Shown here piece after piece: positions 11,445 through 22,371 of a DNA stretch of 62,000 bases (its first letter is position 1; each line of letters opens with the position of its first letter). The notes beneath the pieces are model-generated. The model had not been told where the DNA came from. It was given only the letters and a program-made list of their open reading frames with translations, and made no database searches. This DNA is from Adiantum capillus-veneris (Eukaryota; Streptophyta; Polypodiopsida; Polypodiales; Pteridaceae). The stretch spans positions 80,156,760-80,218,759 of the forward strand of contig CM043948.1 of assembly GCA_014529385.2 (NCBI GenBank), in the 5' to 3' direction. A program made the translations under genes and the position numbers.

Positions 11445-12257
11445 ATGGTAAGTACAAGACGCTCCAAAACAAAGGTAGCCGGAGCAATTTCGGGATGCAA
11501 CATGGATGACATCCTTCCAATTGTCGACGTAAACATAAAAGGAAAGAGGGTTGGAAACACCTACATTGATGGAGGTGCACAAATCTGTGTAATGAGCGAA
11601 GCTATGATGCTTCGATTAGGGCTCGAGGTTGACAAGCCTTCTCCATGCAAGGCAAAGATGGCAAACAACGCAAAAGTAAAGTGTGTGGGTGTGGTAAGTG
11701 CCGTGAAAATCAAAGCTTTCAACACTGAGGTAGAGGTAGATGTTTTTGTAATGCCTACTAAGGGGGAGGGCTATCCACTAATTTTGGGAAGGCCATGGTT
11801 GATGGCCATGAAGGAAAAACAGGACTGGGGTACTGGCCTTCTATGCATGACCGGTAAGAAAGGGGAGACAATCTACTACGACATGAGGATTGGCAAGCAG
11901 AAGCAAATGAATCCGGAAACATCGGCAGATGAAACCACTAGCGAATCTTCCAGTTCTGAGGAGGAGACCACATCCACCGACGAAAGTGACAGTTCCATTG
12001 ATATGATGGGTATCATTATGAAGGATCCACAAAGGGTAAGCACAACTGGTGATCCATCACCAAAAGGGCAACCCAATGAAGAGGAGAGCAAATCACCTGG
12101 CCTGGGAGGAAGTAGGTTGAAGGGTATGTTGTCTACGGAATTAACACTTGAGGAGAAAGATAGTTTTTTGCAAATGTTGATGGGATTTCCTAACCTGCTC
12201 ATTGACAACTATGAAAGAATCACAGGCATTACAGTGGTGGACATCATATTAAGCTGA
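11445..12257 (+). CDS. Aspartic protease (retropepsin) region of the Tat-like element
   Basis: 270 codons in phase with gag. The catalytic loop reads YIDGGAQICVMS (11568-11579 encodes DGGA), where D-S/T-G-A is usual; the aspartate is kept but Ser/Thr is Gly. The second half has YPLILGRPWLMAM, the flap-distal ILGRPW signature of plant retropepsins. A Ser/Glu-rich linker follows (SSSSEEETTSTDESDSS). The enzyme would cut Gag-Pol into mature proteins in the virus-like particle. The frame ends at 12257, while the upstream edge of reverse transcriptase (HHIKLKEGVKPVVQ, from 12242) is in another frame, so a frameshift lies near 12235. Confidence 0.82.
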   Translation: MVSTRRSKTKVAGAISGCNMDDILPIVDVNIKGKRVGNTYIDGGAQICVMSEAMMLRLGLEVDKPSPCKAKMANNAKVKCVGVVSAVKIKAFNTEVEVDVFVMPTKGEGYPLILGRPWLMAMKEKQDWGTGLLCMTGKKGETIYYDMRIGKQKQMNPETSADETTSESSSSEEETTSTDESDSSIDMMGIIMKDPQRVSTTGDPSPKGQPNEEESKSPGLGGSRLKGMLSTELTLEEKDSFLQMLMGFPNLLIDNYERITGITVVDIILS

Positions 12258-14089
12258 AGGAAGGGGTAAAACCAGTTGTGCAAAAGCTACGACGATTGGG
12301 GGTCATACAAGAAAAGGCACTCTTGGCCGAGGTAAGGAAATTGCTGGAGGCGGCGGGATTCATCTATCATGTAGAAAACTCAGAATGGGTGTCACCCGTA
12401 GTGGTGACGCCAAAAAAAAATGGTAAGTGGAGGGTCTGTGTTGACTACAAACCACTAAATGCAGCTACAAAGAGAGACCACTTTCCTCTCCCTTTCTTGG
12501 ATGAAATTCTGAATGAAGTAGCTGGTTTTGAATGCTATACCGTCTGTGATGGTTATTCTGGATACTTTCAAATACGCATAGCCTTGGAAGATCAGCTAAA
12601 AACCACTTTTATCACGCCATGGGGTTGTTTTGCATACAGGATTATGCCATTTGGTCTCACAAATGCACCTGCCACATTCCAAAGATATGTCACATATGTT
12701 TTTCAACCGTTCTTTGGAACATGCATAAGAGTGTTCATTGATGATTTTTGTATATATAGCTCCCGTATTTCACATTTAGAAAAGGCAACTGAAGGTTTGG
12801 CCAGGTTGCAGAGCCTAGGTGGGCAATTAAATGTGGATAAATGTCACATTGGGGAGAGTAAAGTCATTCTACTAGGCCATGAAATTTCAGCAAAAGGTAT
12901 CAACGCCGACCCAAGTAAGGTGTCCGCACTCATAGCCCTACCTTCACCAACAACCGCACGTCAACTGGTCTCTTTTCTACAGAAGGTGAGGTACTTAAGT
13001 AGATTCATACATCTACTATCACAACTTGTTCTACCACTGCAACAACTCACTCAAAGATCAACTTTCACTTGGGACGAGGAAAGCGAACATCACTACAACA
13101 AGGTAAAGGAGGTCTTAGCCACTCTGCCAACTATCTCACCACCTAAGTGGGATGAAAAATTCTATGTCACCTCAAGTGTTGGTGATGACTTATTGGGGGC
13201 TGTGCTACTCCAAAAGGATACGAAGACATCTTTCATGAGGCCAATCTACTTCTCTAGTCGAATGATGATAGCAGGAGAGAAAGGTTTCACCCATGTGGAA
13301 CACTTAGTCCTAGCTCTTAGATTTGCAACTACAAAGTTTAGGTCATATTTGCTGCCTAAGCAATTTGTGATTCTAACCACGGATGAAATATTTCCCTATG
13401 TTGTACAACACATGGATGTGTCTGCTAGAATTACTAAATGGCTAGTTCGTCTGCAAGAGTTTGACTACACGGTACAAGTAGAAAGCACGACAAGGGCAAG
13501 TTTGGGGGGACTCATGACCTACCAAGTCTTTGAAAGGAAGGATAAACAATCTAAGGAAGGAGAAGTCCGATTACCTCCAGTACCACCGATGGTAGAAGGA
13601 GCATACTCTCTCTACTTTGATGGAGCCTACAAGCGAGCGTCCGACAAAGCAGCTGTAGGCATAGTGGTCTTTGATGACAAAGGGACAAAGGTATTTTCGT
13701 TGGGCCAATTGTTAGATTCACATTCTAACAATGAAGCTGAGTATGCAGCACTAACCAAGGGTCTACAATGGTGCGTCTCGCAAGGTGTACAACGCCTTAA
13801 TGTATTTGGGGATGCTCTACTTCTGGTAAGGCAAGTAAATGGAGCATGGACAAGCAAGAATCCTAGTTTAAGGACTCACTTAAGTGGTGTAAAAACCTTG
13901 TTGGGTAAGTTTGAAGAAGTTCAAATACACCATATCCCAAGGGCTCAAAACCAAGAAGCAGATGCCCTAGCAAGTGAAAGACTACAGGAAGTGGTGGTTG
14001 GAGCAATAAAACTAAAGCTCCCTCTATTTCAAGGAAGTGATGCCTTGCCTGACATCATGCATTTTTTGGAAACAGGGGAATGCCCATGA
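12242..14089 (+). CDS. pol: Reverse transcriptase with two RNase H domains
   Basis: The longest open piece runs 12278-14089; homology starts at 12242 after a frameshift. Reverse transcriptase motifs: VSPVVVTPKKNGKWRVCVDY, FPLPFLDE, MPFGLTNAPATFQR, catalytic FIDD (12734-12745), and LGHEIS. The first RNase H (about 13150-13420) has lost its first catalytic aspartate: YVTSSVGDDLLGAVL where YVDAS is usual. A second, archaeal-type RNase H follows (about 13600-14000) with LYFDGAYK, NNEAEYAALTKGL, VFGDALLLV and NQEADALA, so all four acidic positions are present. This dual arrangement defines Tat-type elements and parallels the retroviral connection domain plus RNase H. TGA at 14087-14089 breaks the frame. 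Confidence 0.92.
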   Translation, partial: HHIKLKEGVKPVVQKLRRLGVIQEKALLAEVRKLLEAAGFIYHVENSEWVSPVVVTPKKNGKWRVCVDYKPLNAATKRDHFPLPFLDEILNEVAGFECYTVCDGYSGYFQIRIALEDQLKTTFITPWGCFAYRIMPFGLTNAPATFQRYVTYVFQPFFGTCIRVFIDDFCIYSSRISHLEKATEGLARLQSLGGQLNVDKCHIGESKVILLGHEISAKGINADPSKVSALIALPSPTTARQLVSFLQKVRYLSRFIHLLSQLVLPLQQLTQRSTFTWDEESEHHYNKVKEVLATLPTISPPKWDEKFYVTSSVGDDLLGAVLLQKDTKTSFMRPIYFSSRMMIAGEKGFTHVEHLVLALRFATTKFRSYLLPKQFVILTTDEIFPYVVQHMDVSARITKWLVRLQEFDYTVQVESTTRASLGGLMTYQVFERKDKQSKEGEVRLPPVPPMVEGAYSLYFDGAYKRASDKAAVGIVVFDDKGTKVFSLGQLLDSHSNNEAEYAALTKGLQWCVSQGVQRLNVFGDALLLVRQVNGAWTSKNPSLRTHLSGVKTLLGKFEEVQIHHIPRAQNQEADALASERLQEVVVGAIKLKLPLFQGSDALPDIMHFLETGECP

Positions 14090-15382
14090 GATTTAACAAA
14101 GGGACAGAAGCAATGGCTGACGCGGAAGGCCACAAGGTATCGACTCATCAATGACGGTTTGTACTGTAAGGGTAAGGACCAAATACTCAGGAAGGTCCCT
14201 CTCTCTCAGGAAATCACGGGAGTAATTGCTAGCTGTCACGACGGGGTTTGTGGTGGTCACTTTGCCCTAGACATAACAAGTAGGAAAATCTTGCAGGCAG
14301 GCTTCATATGGCCTAGCCTCAACCGTGATGTACACCACTAGTGCAAAACATGTAAGTTGTGTCAAAAGGCCGGCACTAGGTCACTTATGCCTGAACCACA
14401 GACACCTATTCTTTCATATGGCCCATTTGAAAAATGGGGTATCGATGCCATTGGGCCATTACCGAGGGCCAACTCAGGAAAATTCTACATTATCATGGGG
14501 GTCGACTACATGACTAGATGGGCAGAGGCTACAGCCACCACTAGAATCACAGCGGTAGAGGTAGCTAAATTTATCTACGAGCACATATGCTGTAGGTTTG
14601 GCACACCTTTAGAGATCATCTCTGATAGAGGGCCAGGTTTCAGAGCAGACTTGGTAGGAGAATTAATGCAGAAACTGGGCATTACAAGGAGTCACTCTTC
14701 ACCATATTACCCTCAATGTAATGGCCTAGTTGAAAAGGTAAATAGAATGGTTTCTAAAATTATTACCAAGTAGGTAAACAATCATCCTGGAGACTGGGAT
14801 AAGTATCTACTACCAGCTTTATGGGCGTACAGAACTTCATTTCGTACATCCTTGGGATTCACACCGTATCATCTAGTATTTGGTAAGGAAGCAATCTTGC
14901 CCATTGAAGTGCAACTACAAAGTCTCAGAGTAATGACAAGCCAGCTTCAACAGCCCAACATGCATTTGAGAGATCACATCATCAACTTGGAAAGACTGCA
15001 GCTGAACAGAGAAGAAGCAATAAATTATTATGCAGCACAAGCAGAGCATAGACGGCTTAGCTTTAACGAGCATCTCCGGAAAAAAGAATTGAATAAAGGA
15101 ATGTTGGTGCTCCGCTACGAAAATCGCTTCGACACGTGCAAGGATAAGAAACTCCTACTCCGATGGGAAGGTCCTTTTATCGTCAGGAAAAAGTATGCCA
15201 ATGGAAGCTACCAACTTATGGAGGCTAATGAAAAACTTCATAAAACCAGGGTAAATGGTTGGTGACTTAAACCTTATTTTCTTCGATTTGACCAGGCTCC
15301 ACCTATGGACATTCCAGATGAGGACACACCATCAGCCGCCACCTCCGACGATAATGATCAAACAGATGAGCTAGAGACATGA
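14090..15382 (+). pseudogene. Integrase of the Tat-like element
   Basis: Same frame as reverse transcriptase, interrupted by TAG at 14339-14341, TAG at 14771-14773 and TGA at 15263-15265; the natural end is TGA at 15380-15382. A zinc-binding H2C2 domain is visible (SCHDGVCGGHFALD, then CKTCKLC). The DDE core includes MGVDYMTRWAEA, EIISDRGPGF and NGLVEKVNRM, the D, D and E positions. A C-terminal domain with LLLRWEGPFIV and GSYQLMEAN follows. It would insert the cDNA into the chromosome. Two of the stops replace residues that are normally Tyr/Cys or Trp, consistent with point mutation. Confidence 0.88.
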
Positions 15383-15392
15383 ATGCCTCTAG

Positions 15393-15410
15393 CCAAAAGG
15401 GGAGGGCTAA
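15393..15410 (+). other. Polypurine tract of the Tat-like element
   Basis: CCAAAAGGGGAGGGCTAA directly precedes the 3' LTR, as required for plus-strand DNA priming. Confidence 0.8.
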
Positions 15411-16958
15411 TGATGGGGCCTTTTCACAAGCCAAGCTCCCATACCCCTCTTCTCTCGTCCCCACCCCATGAAAACCCCCTCTTAGGGAGCGAGTGATAAA
15501 AAAACATTGGAAAAAGTAAGAAAAAAATAAAGTATGATTATGTAAATATATAAGAAAGGTAAAATAGGCCACCTCATGCCTGCGGGGTAGCCCATCCCCA
15601 CCTTGCCTCCTTTTTCTTCATTGTTGCCCCGCCGGGTGTCCCTTTTCCTCTCCTCCACTCAAAAGGTCAACCCCCTCTCTCTTCCCCTTGTCCTTTCTCC
15701 TTTCTCTCTCCCCTCAAGCTACCCCACCTCTCACCAATAATGCATTATAACTCACCAATAATGCACCCTAACTCACATGCAACTTACCCTATCTTCCAAA
15801 ATAGTATACCCCACCCCCTCTTTCTCTCTCCTATCATATCCCATGACCCAAATACCCCCCTCTCTCTCTAAAGGGCGCCATGTCTCTTGTCTTGTAGCTA
15901 AATAACCTCCCCCACACTCACACACACTCAGTTTCACTGAAAAAGGTGCCCACAGACCCATCCCCACCCGGTGGTTACTTGATTTTTCTTGTGTTCACAC
16001 ACATCTGCACACAGATTCACCTCTGAACACACTCCCCTCTCTCCCCTCTTGTAATTAGTTTATTCTACATGTCACCTATCACTTTTTTTCATCAACCCAT
16101 CTCTCTCTCTTAGTCTCTCTCTCATGAGACTGCTGTTCTGGCACATATACACACAGCCAGACAAATGGGGCCCACAGTCACATGGCCTATGTAGATAATG
16201 ATTTCTTCATTTCTAAATTCTAGAATTTCTCCCCCCTCCTCCCCTATATAAAGAGGGGTCACCATCACACTAAGGACACAACATCACCAAAGAACACACT
16301 ATGCAGTGTGTGTGCCTAGTGCACACACACACACCCACACCATCACCATCACCACAATCACCATGCTTTTCTTGAGCATGACCTCTACACCCTTGGCTAT
16401 GGAAGATGAAGGGCAACTAAATGAAGGATGATGGCCATAATCCTCGTGCGAGTCTTCGCCATCAACTCCCACCTATCCGCCATGTGCTCTACCACTCTCT
16501 CCCTTCTCATTGCCCTACCCTATGCTCTCCATTTCATCGCCTAATTCTCTAAATAAAGCTTGAGGTTTTGTGAGTATGTTTTCTTGCAATGTTTTGCCCA
16601 TGTGAGGTGTGCGGAATCGCCACCTAGTCTTGTGTTTTGGAGTGAGCTTGTGTATATGTGAAGGGTGTGCGGATTCGCCATCCTTTTGTGATGCCTAAGT
16701 ACTAAGCCGCTATACCCCCTCCCTCACTCTCTCTCTCTCTCTCTCACTTGATCTCATTCCCTTTCCTTTTCATCATTACTCCCAAGCATCCATCTCTCTT
16801 GGATGAAAACTTTGTTATGGTGGTATGTTGTTTGCGTCCTAGCCGCTGAAGCTAGGTGGTGCCCCCTGTTTGCTTTACCATGACAGGCTCGAGGCGCGCC
16901 ATTCGGTCCCTGGTGTTTTAGAGGCCGTCGGGGTTCGGGGTTCGCTTTGCTCCCGTCA
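15411..16958 (+). repeat. 3' LTR of the Tat-like element
   Basis: 1,548 bp, TGATGGGGCC...CCCGTCA. The termini form a short inverted repeat. It carries TATATAAAG (16245-16253) and AATAAA (16552-16557). It is longer than the 5' LTR because of 16711-16807, a 97-bp CT-rich segment beginning TATACCCCC. Confidence 0.93.
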
Positions 16959-18080
16959 GCACCTCTAGAGCACGTCAAAGAGCTATAGAGATAGAGGCTA
17001 GAAACATCACATTGACTGAAAATCAGCTCTATAAGAAAGGAAAGGATAGTCAGTTTAGGATATGTGCAATGGAGAGAACGCATTTGACAATCCTAGAGCA
17101 GGTGCATGGAGAAATAAGCGGAGGCCATTTCTCAGGGGATAAGACAACATAAACTATCTTAACCGTGGGAATAAGGTGGCCTACATTATATATGGATGCT
17201 GAAGAATATGTTAAAAGATGTGATACTTGTCAGCATACCAAAGTGCCAATAAAGAGGGATGAGATTCCTTTGAGGCCAATGATGGAAGCTAGAGATTTTT
17301 CTAAGTGGGGCATAGACTTTGTAGGTCCAATTTCACCGCCCGCTTATATGACTCATGCCCAATATATCATTGTCACCACAGACTATCTCACTAAATGGGC
17401 TGAAACAAAAGGCTGATGCAAGGACCATTGCACAATTTCTCTATGAGCATATCTTTGTTAGATATGGTCTACCAATAGAACTTGTTAGTGATCATGGCAC
17501 ACATTTCATTAATGAAGTTATTGAAAATCTTGTAGATGAAACCTTGTGCATTGTATTGACTAAAATAGTATCCGATTCAAGGACTGATTGGGAGCAAAAG
17601 TTACACTCTACATTTTGGGCTTACATGGTAGCTTATAAGACATTTATTGGAATGAAACCATATAACATGGTGTTTGTTCTTAACGGTTGCTTTCCTGTGG
17701 AATTTTTAATCCCAACACTAAGGGTAGCTAAATAGCTAGAATGGACATGCCATGAATTATCTTCAAGAATAGATGACCTTGAAAAGCTAGATGAGCTCCG
17801 CTTGAAAGATGTAGCTTTTAAATATGCTCAGAAAAAAAGGCAAAAGGAATTTTTTGATAAGCATGTATGTTCAAAGAAATTTAAAACATCCGATTATGTC
17901 TTGGTATATACATTGAAACAACATGCCAAGAAACTTAAAGAGCAAGGAATGGAACCCTTTGTGATCAAATATCTATCACCAAGTGGGGCTGTCAATCTTG
18001 CTACACTCGATGGTGAAGAAATGCCCAATTGGATTAGTGGATGCAGGCTAAAAAAGTATCATTTTCTACTAACCTAGGAC
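16959..18080 (+). pseudogene. Family A gypsy copy A1, second H2C2 unit and integrase
   Basis: Continuation of copy A1 after the nested element. It reads RARQRAIEIEAR, QLYKKGKDSQFRIC, the second H2C2 unit (LEQVHGEISGGHFSGDKT, then YVKRCDTCQ), then the integrase core with IVTTDYLTKW and LVSDHGTHF. A deletion and frameshift near 17415 and another after LVDE remove part of the core, including the expected glutamate region. The C-terminal domain is present: KKRQKEFFDKHV, YVLVYTLKQHAKKL, VIKYLSPSGAVNLATLDG. The same order occurs in copy A3, so the two H2C2 units pre-date the split between copies. Confidence 0.85.
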
Positions 18081-19300
18081 ATGCCTTCAAAAAATTCATG
18101 AAGAGAAGAAAAGAACTAAGGAAATAGAAAACAGTCAAAGAAGCTTAAGTGAAAGCAAAGGAACAAATGGCAAAGAGGAAGCGTCTATGATATAGGCAAC
18201 AACAAGGACCACCACTAAGGATAAATGCACTCAAAGTAACCAAATTTGATGAAGAGAATAAGATGTATCCCACAATCAAATTCAAGGTTGGAAGTAATTA
18301 AGTGGAAGAAAATGCGCTTCTAGATTTAGGAGTTCAAGGAAATCTTATTTCTTACAGCTTATACAAGCAGCTTGCACTTGAGGAAAAGCTCCAACCCACA
18401 CAACAGGACATTCAAAGCTATTCAAATCATTCAATCGAGGCTAGATATAGGATGGACAATCATACTTGTGGAAACTAACCGGTATGTCTATCCACACAAA
18501 TTTTATGTGGTAGAGGATAAGCTAGCACAACATCCATTATTGCTCGATCAACCACGACAAAAAAAGTATAAGGTACAGATTGATTGGATCTCTGATACAG
18601 TCAGAATTCAACGTGCAAAGGAAATCCAAGTGGTTCCATTTTTTGTACACAAAGTTGAAGACACATTGGTTATGGAGTCATGAGATAAAGGCAAACAACC
18701 CTTCCTTCCAGCAGTTCAACAATGGATACTAAAGAAAAATTAAAAGGCGAGGACTTCTACATATGTCCTACCCAAGGTAGTTACAACCACAAAAGGAAAA
18801 ATGTCAGTGAGTATGTCAGGGAAATCCACAAAGCAAAGGCAATTATTATAGCCCATAATACCACATAAGCAGGTCTAGATCAAGAAAGATGAAGTCACAA
18901 AATTTAGGTAGACCATGCTCAAAGTCACCTCTAAACTAACATATGATACACCCAAAAAACTATCACAAAATTATGTGTGCCAAAGAGGTTGATTGTAGTT
19001 CAAGGCAATCAAGAACATCTATGGATTCCAAAGATACAAGGCAAGAAACTCTCTTCAGTACAAACCACTAAGATCCAACCAAGACCAAATCCCAGACAAC
19101 CAAAACAAAACGAGAAGCAGATTTGAGTACCCAAGAGCTTATGAAAAGCACAAAAGAGTCAACCTCAGATTTGAATCTCTAAAAAATAGATCGAGCCGAT
19201 GATATGTTCGGTCTTTAAATTCCAAGTAGTGTGCAATTCCACGACACAAGACAAACCAACAGTACAAGAGCATCCAATGTCAATTCAAAAAAGAGCGCAC
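18081..19300 (+). pseudogene. Copy A1, C-terminal second protease domain and Trp-repeat tail
   Basis: Downstream of the integrase the frame, heavily interrupted, matches the C-terminal part of copy A3. A retropepsin-like segment is seen as ALLDLGVQGNLISYSLYKQL (about 18316-18372), where copy A3 has LLDSGA, then NRYVYPHKFYVVEDKLAQHP and LLDQPRQKKYKVQIDW. Further on, decayed copies of the Trp repeat occur (LWIPKI near 19020; others with TGG changed to TAG or TGA). This tail lies beyond where most gypsy pol proteins end. Being shared with A2 and A3, it is part of the family rather than a chance fusion. Confidence 0.72.
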
Positions 19301-19545
19301 AATTAGAATGCTTGTTATTTCATCGCTCTTACACAGGTAATGTCAAAATAGGAAACCTCCACATTGAATGCCAATAAGCATATTTCTTATACCCTCCTCT
19401 TGCACATCATTAATTTTTCCATGCATTGACTGCGTATGCATATAGGGATACACTACATGGCTTGCATTAGCACAATGTTGATACCCATGCACAACACATA
19501 CCCTAGGGCGATACACCATAGGCCGGCCGGACTCCAACTACTAGG
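19300..19545 (+). other. Copy A1 conserved 3' noncoding region and polypurine tract
   Basis: The 3' noncoding stretch matches copy A2 (40540-40730, minus) in order: AATGCCAATAAGCA, CTTATACCC, CTTGCACATCAT, CCATGCATTGA, GTATGCATA, GCACAACACATACCC. It ends in a polypurine tract, ACTAGGAGGGGGGGAGA (about 19531-19547). Beyond it A1, A2 and A3 share only a weak block around AAGGGCATTG, presumably the start of the LTR. Confidence 0.7.
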
Positions 19546-19547
19546 AG

Positions 19548-20437
19548 GGGGGGAGACATTGTCAATGCAAACCCAATGTGCTGAAAAGGGCATTGTTTTC
19601 TATGATTTTGGGTTTTTTTTGTTTGATTGTTGAAATTTATGGTGAACTCGAGTACTCATGCCCTTATTTAACTTGAACCTAGAGAGAGCTTGAGAGGCCT
19701 AGAGCGTGTGGATCTTCTACAACTTTGTACAATGCCCACGACACATCAACCGGTGCCAGTTATGAGAGGTAGGCTCATTACCATGTTCTTTTCATGTTCA
19801 ATGCTAACTTCAATACAAAAAACTAACAAAAATGGCAATGTGGCATCAATAGGTAAAGAGCGAAACAGGACCGCAACTCAATGACCACTAACCCAATATA
19901 GCTACAAGACTTGATAGGGTGTTGACCCTAGTCTGAATGAGCATGTCTATGCCCTCTTATACTAGGTTTGGTAAAAAATAAAAACCCTAATATTCTCGGA
20001 CGCTGCAAAAGACAATCCAATACAAGTTGCCAAAATGGCACAAAACTTTATGGGCTAGGTGCCCCTCGAGGTTGTCTACAAGTCCATGCACTTCCTCCAG
20101 AATCAAACTACCAAAAATGGGTCAAAATATTGATCTCAGCTTCGCACACACAAAATGTCATTTGGCTCTCACGGCCAGATGGAGCGTTCCTTTGCCACCA
20201 AACATCATGAGTAGCATTGACATACCTTTGAAAATCAAGATATGTGGTCAAACATCAAGGAAAGTCACCACCGGATCATCACCAAAATTGTTAATCTGAG
20301 GAGGTGGTTTTGACCTATCCAATGCTCTTATCATAAGCTCATGAGTCCATGCCACAAGCTTCAACAAATTTGAACCTCATATGACATTTTACCATTTCAA
20401 AGTCTCAAAAGAGCTTCTAAGCCAAAATCTTGCTCAT
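19548..20437. other. Gene-free spacer, possibly decayed family A LTR
   Basis: After the polypurine tract the sequence should be the A1 LTR. A short similarity to the equivalent positions of A3 (AAGGGCA.TGT...ATGATTTTG...TTTGATTG) supports this for the first 90 bp. No second LTR, TATA box or end could be placed. No coding signal was seen in the remainder. Confidence 0.4.
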
Positions 20438-20629
20438 TGTTGGGGTATAGGCGCCCGTGCCTTGCCCGGCCGCCCAAATCAGGGCGCCCACTGACTTGTA
20501 TACCTTATACATAACATAAGTGTATAGGGGGCTTCTCACTCTTTGAGTCTCCCCACCCATATTTGTGTTTCGTGTGTCTCCTTCTCTCTCTCACTCTCCG
20601 TCTATGGTGCTCTCCGATCCGCGACTTCA
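20438..20629 (+). repeat. 5' LTR of the rearranged copia element
   Basis: 192 bp, TGTTGGGG...GACTTCA. Contains GTATAGGGGGCTTCTCACTC and CT-rich text. Confidence 0.9.
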
Positions 20630-20631
20630 AT

Positions 20632-20643
20632 TGGTATCAGAGC
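20632..20643 (+). other. Primer-binding site, initiator Met-tRNA type
   Basis: TGGTATCAGAGC two bases after the LTR, the standard plant copia primer site complementary to the initiator Met-tRNA 3' end. Confidence 0.9.
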
Positions 20644-22052
20644 GACAGGTGTGAGAGCGTAGATGGACGGCTTCGTGATGAACTTGTCGGCTATGGCGGA
20701 GAGGTCACAGATCTGAGCAAAGAAAAGAGGAGGCTTGTGAGCAGCCATACAGAGGCTTGCAGGAGAGCTCTTAGGAGCTTCCTAGTGCTCACAGACCAGT
20801 CCATAGTTCCTCTACAGATCAACCCACTGTGTACAACGTTTTCCCTCTTCTCGGCAAGCTTTGCAACGGCTACATCCGTGATAGATTGGAGCTTGGAGCT
20901 TCCATAGACATGGAAGCATTGTGAGATTGATGCATTCAGCTCATGCATCAAGGTGGAAAGTGAGTTTGAGCTTTTCTATGAGCTCAAAGAAGCACAAAAG
21001 AAAGTCGTTCAGTTTTTGGCAGTTTGACCGCAGTCTACTAATTTTCTCATAACTTGAGCTACAAAGCTCCGATTCCAAATTTTTTTGGTTCAAAACGGAG
21101 CTGGCTTCAATCTCTACGACTTTGTAGAAGAAATCGGTTTCTGATTCGGAGTGCAGGTGGGTCTAAAATTAAAAACACAGAGACTATTTTTAGGACAGTT
21201 TTGGGCTCTGTTGTTTTCTTTGCTGCAGACAGCTTACCCGTGCACACTACAGGTAGCAGGCACATATGAAGTGTTACAAGATCGGATTTGACTCCAAGGT
21301 ACAGGGTGAGTCTAGTACTCCCACAGGTGTTTCCAGTTGCAGTTGAGTGGTTCTTCTGCAGTGTGTTGTGGCTTGCATACATGGTCTTTGAGCGGGTAAT
21401 GCTCTATGTATGCTTATGTGGTGAGCAGTAGATCTTGTAAGCAAGTGCAGAGGTTGATTGTGGATGATATGTATGGTCATCTGTGGTACTCTTTGTGAGC
21501 ATGTGCTAGACACAGGTTTGCAGAGCTTATGCATGTATGTTGAGTGTAGTTTGATGCGCATTGATTGCTCATTGTATTGAGCTTGTAGGACAATAGTTAT
21601 TTTGTGTTGATAGCCATTGTGCGTCGAAACTCTGGCGAAATTTTCCCAGGAGTTTTATGTGCATCATTTATGCGATCTAGGTAGAGATTACGGGTTGCAC
21701 TCAACATTTGTGTGCGGTGTTCTTTGCAGGTGGGAGATTTGTGCGTGTGTATGCATCGATACCGCACAGTGTGGGCTTGGTGATTAGCTCACGGTTTGAC
21801 AGGCGTACAATTATCTTTGCACACTCATATGAGTGAATATTGTGATGTATGCTTGTGTGGCTACGAGCTAGGTAGCCGGATTCGAGTCATATTGACTTGT
21901 GATTTTGTGCAAGGTTTTGCACGGTTATTGGTGCAATTTTGCATTAGGTTTTGAGCCATATTTCCAGAATTTTGTTGATGCGATTCGAGCCAGTTTAGGG
22001 CTGATTTGGTTGACATTTGCTACTCATTGTTGGTTGCTCTTTTGTGATCATT
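20644..22052 (+). other. Long leader of the rearranged copia element
   Basis: 1.4 kb of untranslated sequence between primer site and gag. Rich in GTGTG and TTGTG words. No open frame of note and no second motif recognised. Confidence 0.5.
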
Positions 22053-22371
22053 ATGGCTGATTTTTCATTTGACTTCCAGCGTTATGGTTTGCCATAGTTT
22101 GATGGTGCAGATTTTGTTGCTTGGAAGGAGCATATGCTTGTTGCATTGGCGGATTTGGGGCAGGATAAACCCTTACTGGTTTATCGGTGAAGCCCAAGTC
22201 TATGCGTGATAATGATTGGAAGGATCTTGATGAGTTAGCCATGTCTACGATTCGTTTGCATCTGGTTGAGTCTGTTTACTGGCAGGTGTCAAGGGAGACT
22301 ACAACTCATGCTTTATGGCAGAGTTTACATGCTATGTATGTGACATCCATGTCTATAGGGGAGGTTTGCAT
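22053..22371 (+). pseudogene. Copia gag N-terminal fragment
   Basis: ATG at 22053 opens MADFSFDFQRYGLP, stop, FDGADFVAWKEHMLVALADL, the start pattern of copia Gag (FDG.NF..WK..M). After a frameshift it continues as DNDWKDLDELAMSTIRLHL and THALWQSLHAMYVTS, the helical core of the UBN2-type gag. The fragment ends at the inverted LTR (22372), so about the first 100 residues remain. It contains one stop and one frameshift. Confidence 0.75.

Larger units (their letters stand above)
7820..16958 (+). mobile_element. Tat-like Ty3/gypsy LTR retrotransposon, complete but inactive
   Basis: A 9.14-kb element with both LTRs, a primer-site region, gag, protease, reverse transcriptase with two RNase H domains, integrase and a polypurine tract. 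Target duplication GCACC lies at 7815-7819 and 16959-16963. LTR termini are TGATGGGG...CCCGTCA; the first T of the left LTR is missing. The element sits in the same orientation inside copy A1. The domain order gag-PR-RT-RH-aRH-INT with a second, archaeal-type RNase H is the hallmark of the Tat lineage. Disabling lesions seen: a stop between gag and protease, a frameshift near 12235, and four in-frame stops in pol (14087, 14339, 14771, 15263). Confidence 0.93.

Noticed and set aside
20632-20643. tRNA gene at the TGGTATCAGAGC sites (also 49002-49013)
   Set aside because: Only the short 3'-end complement is present next to an LTR; it is a primer-binding site.
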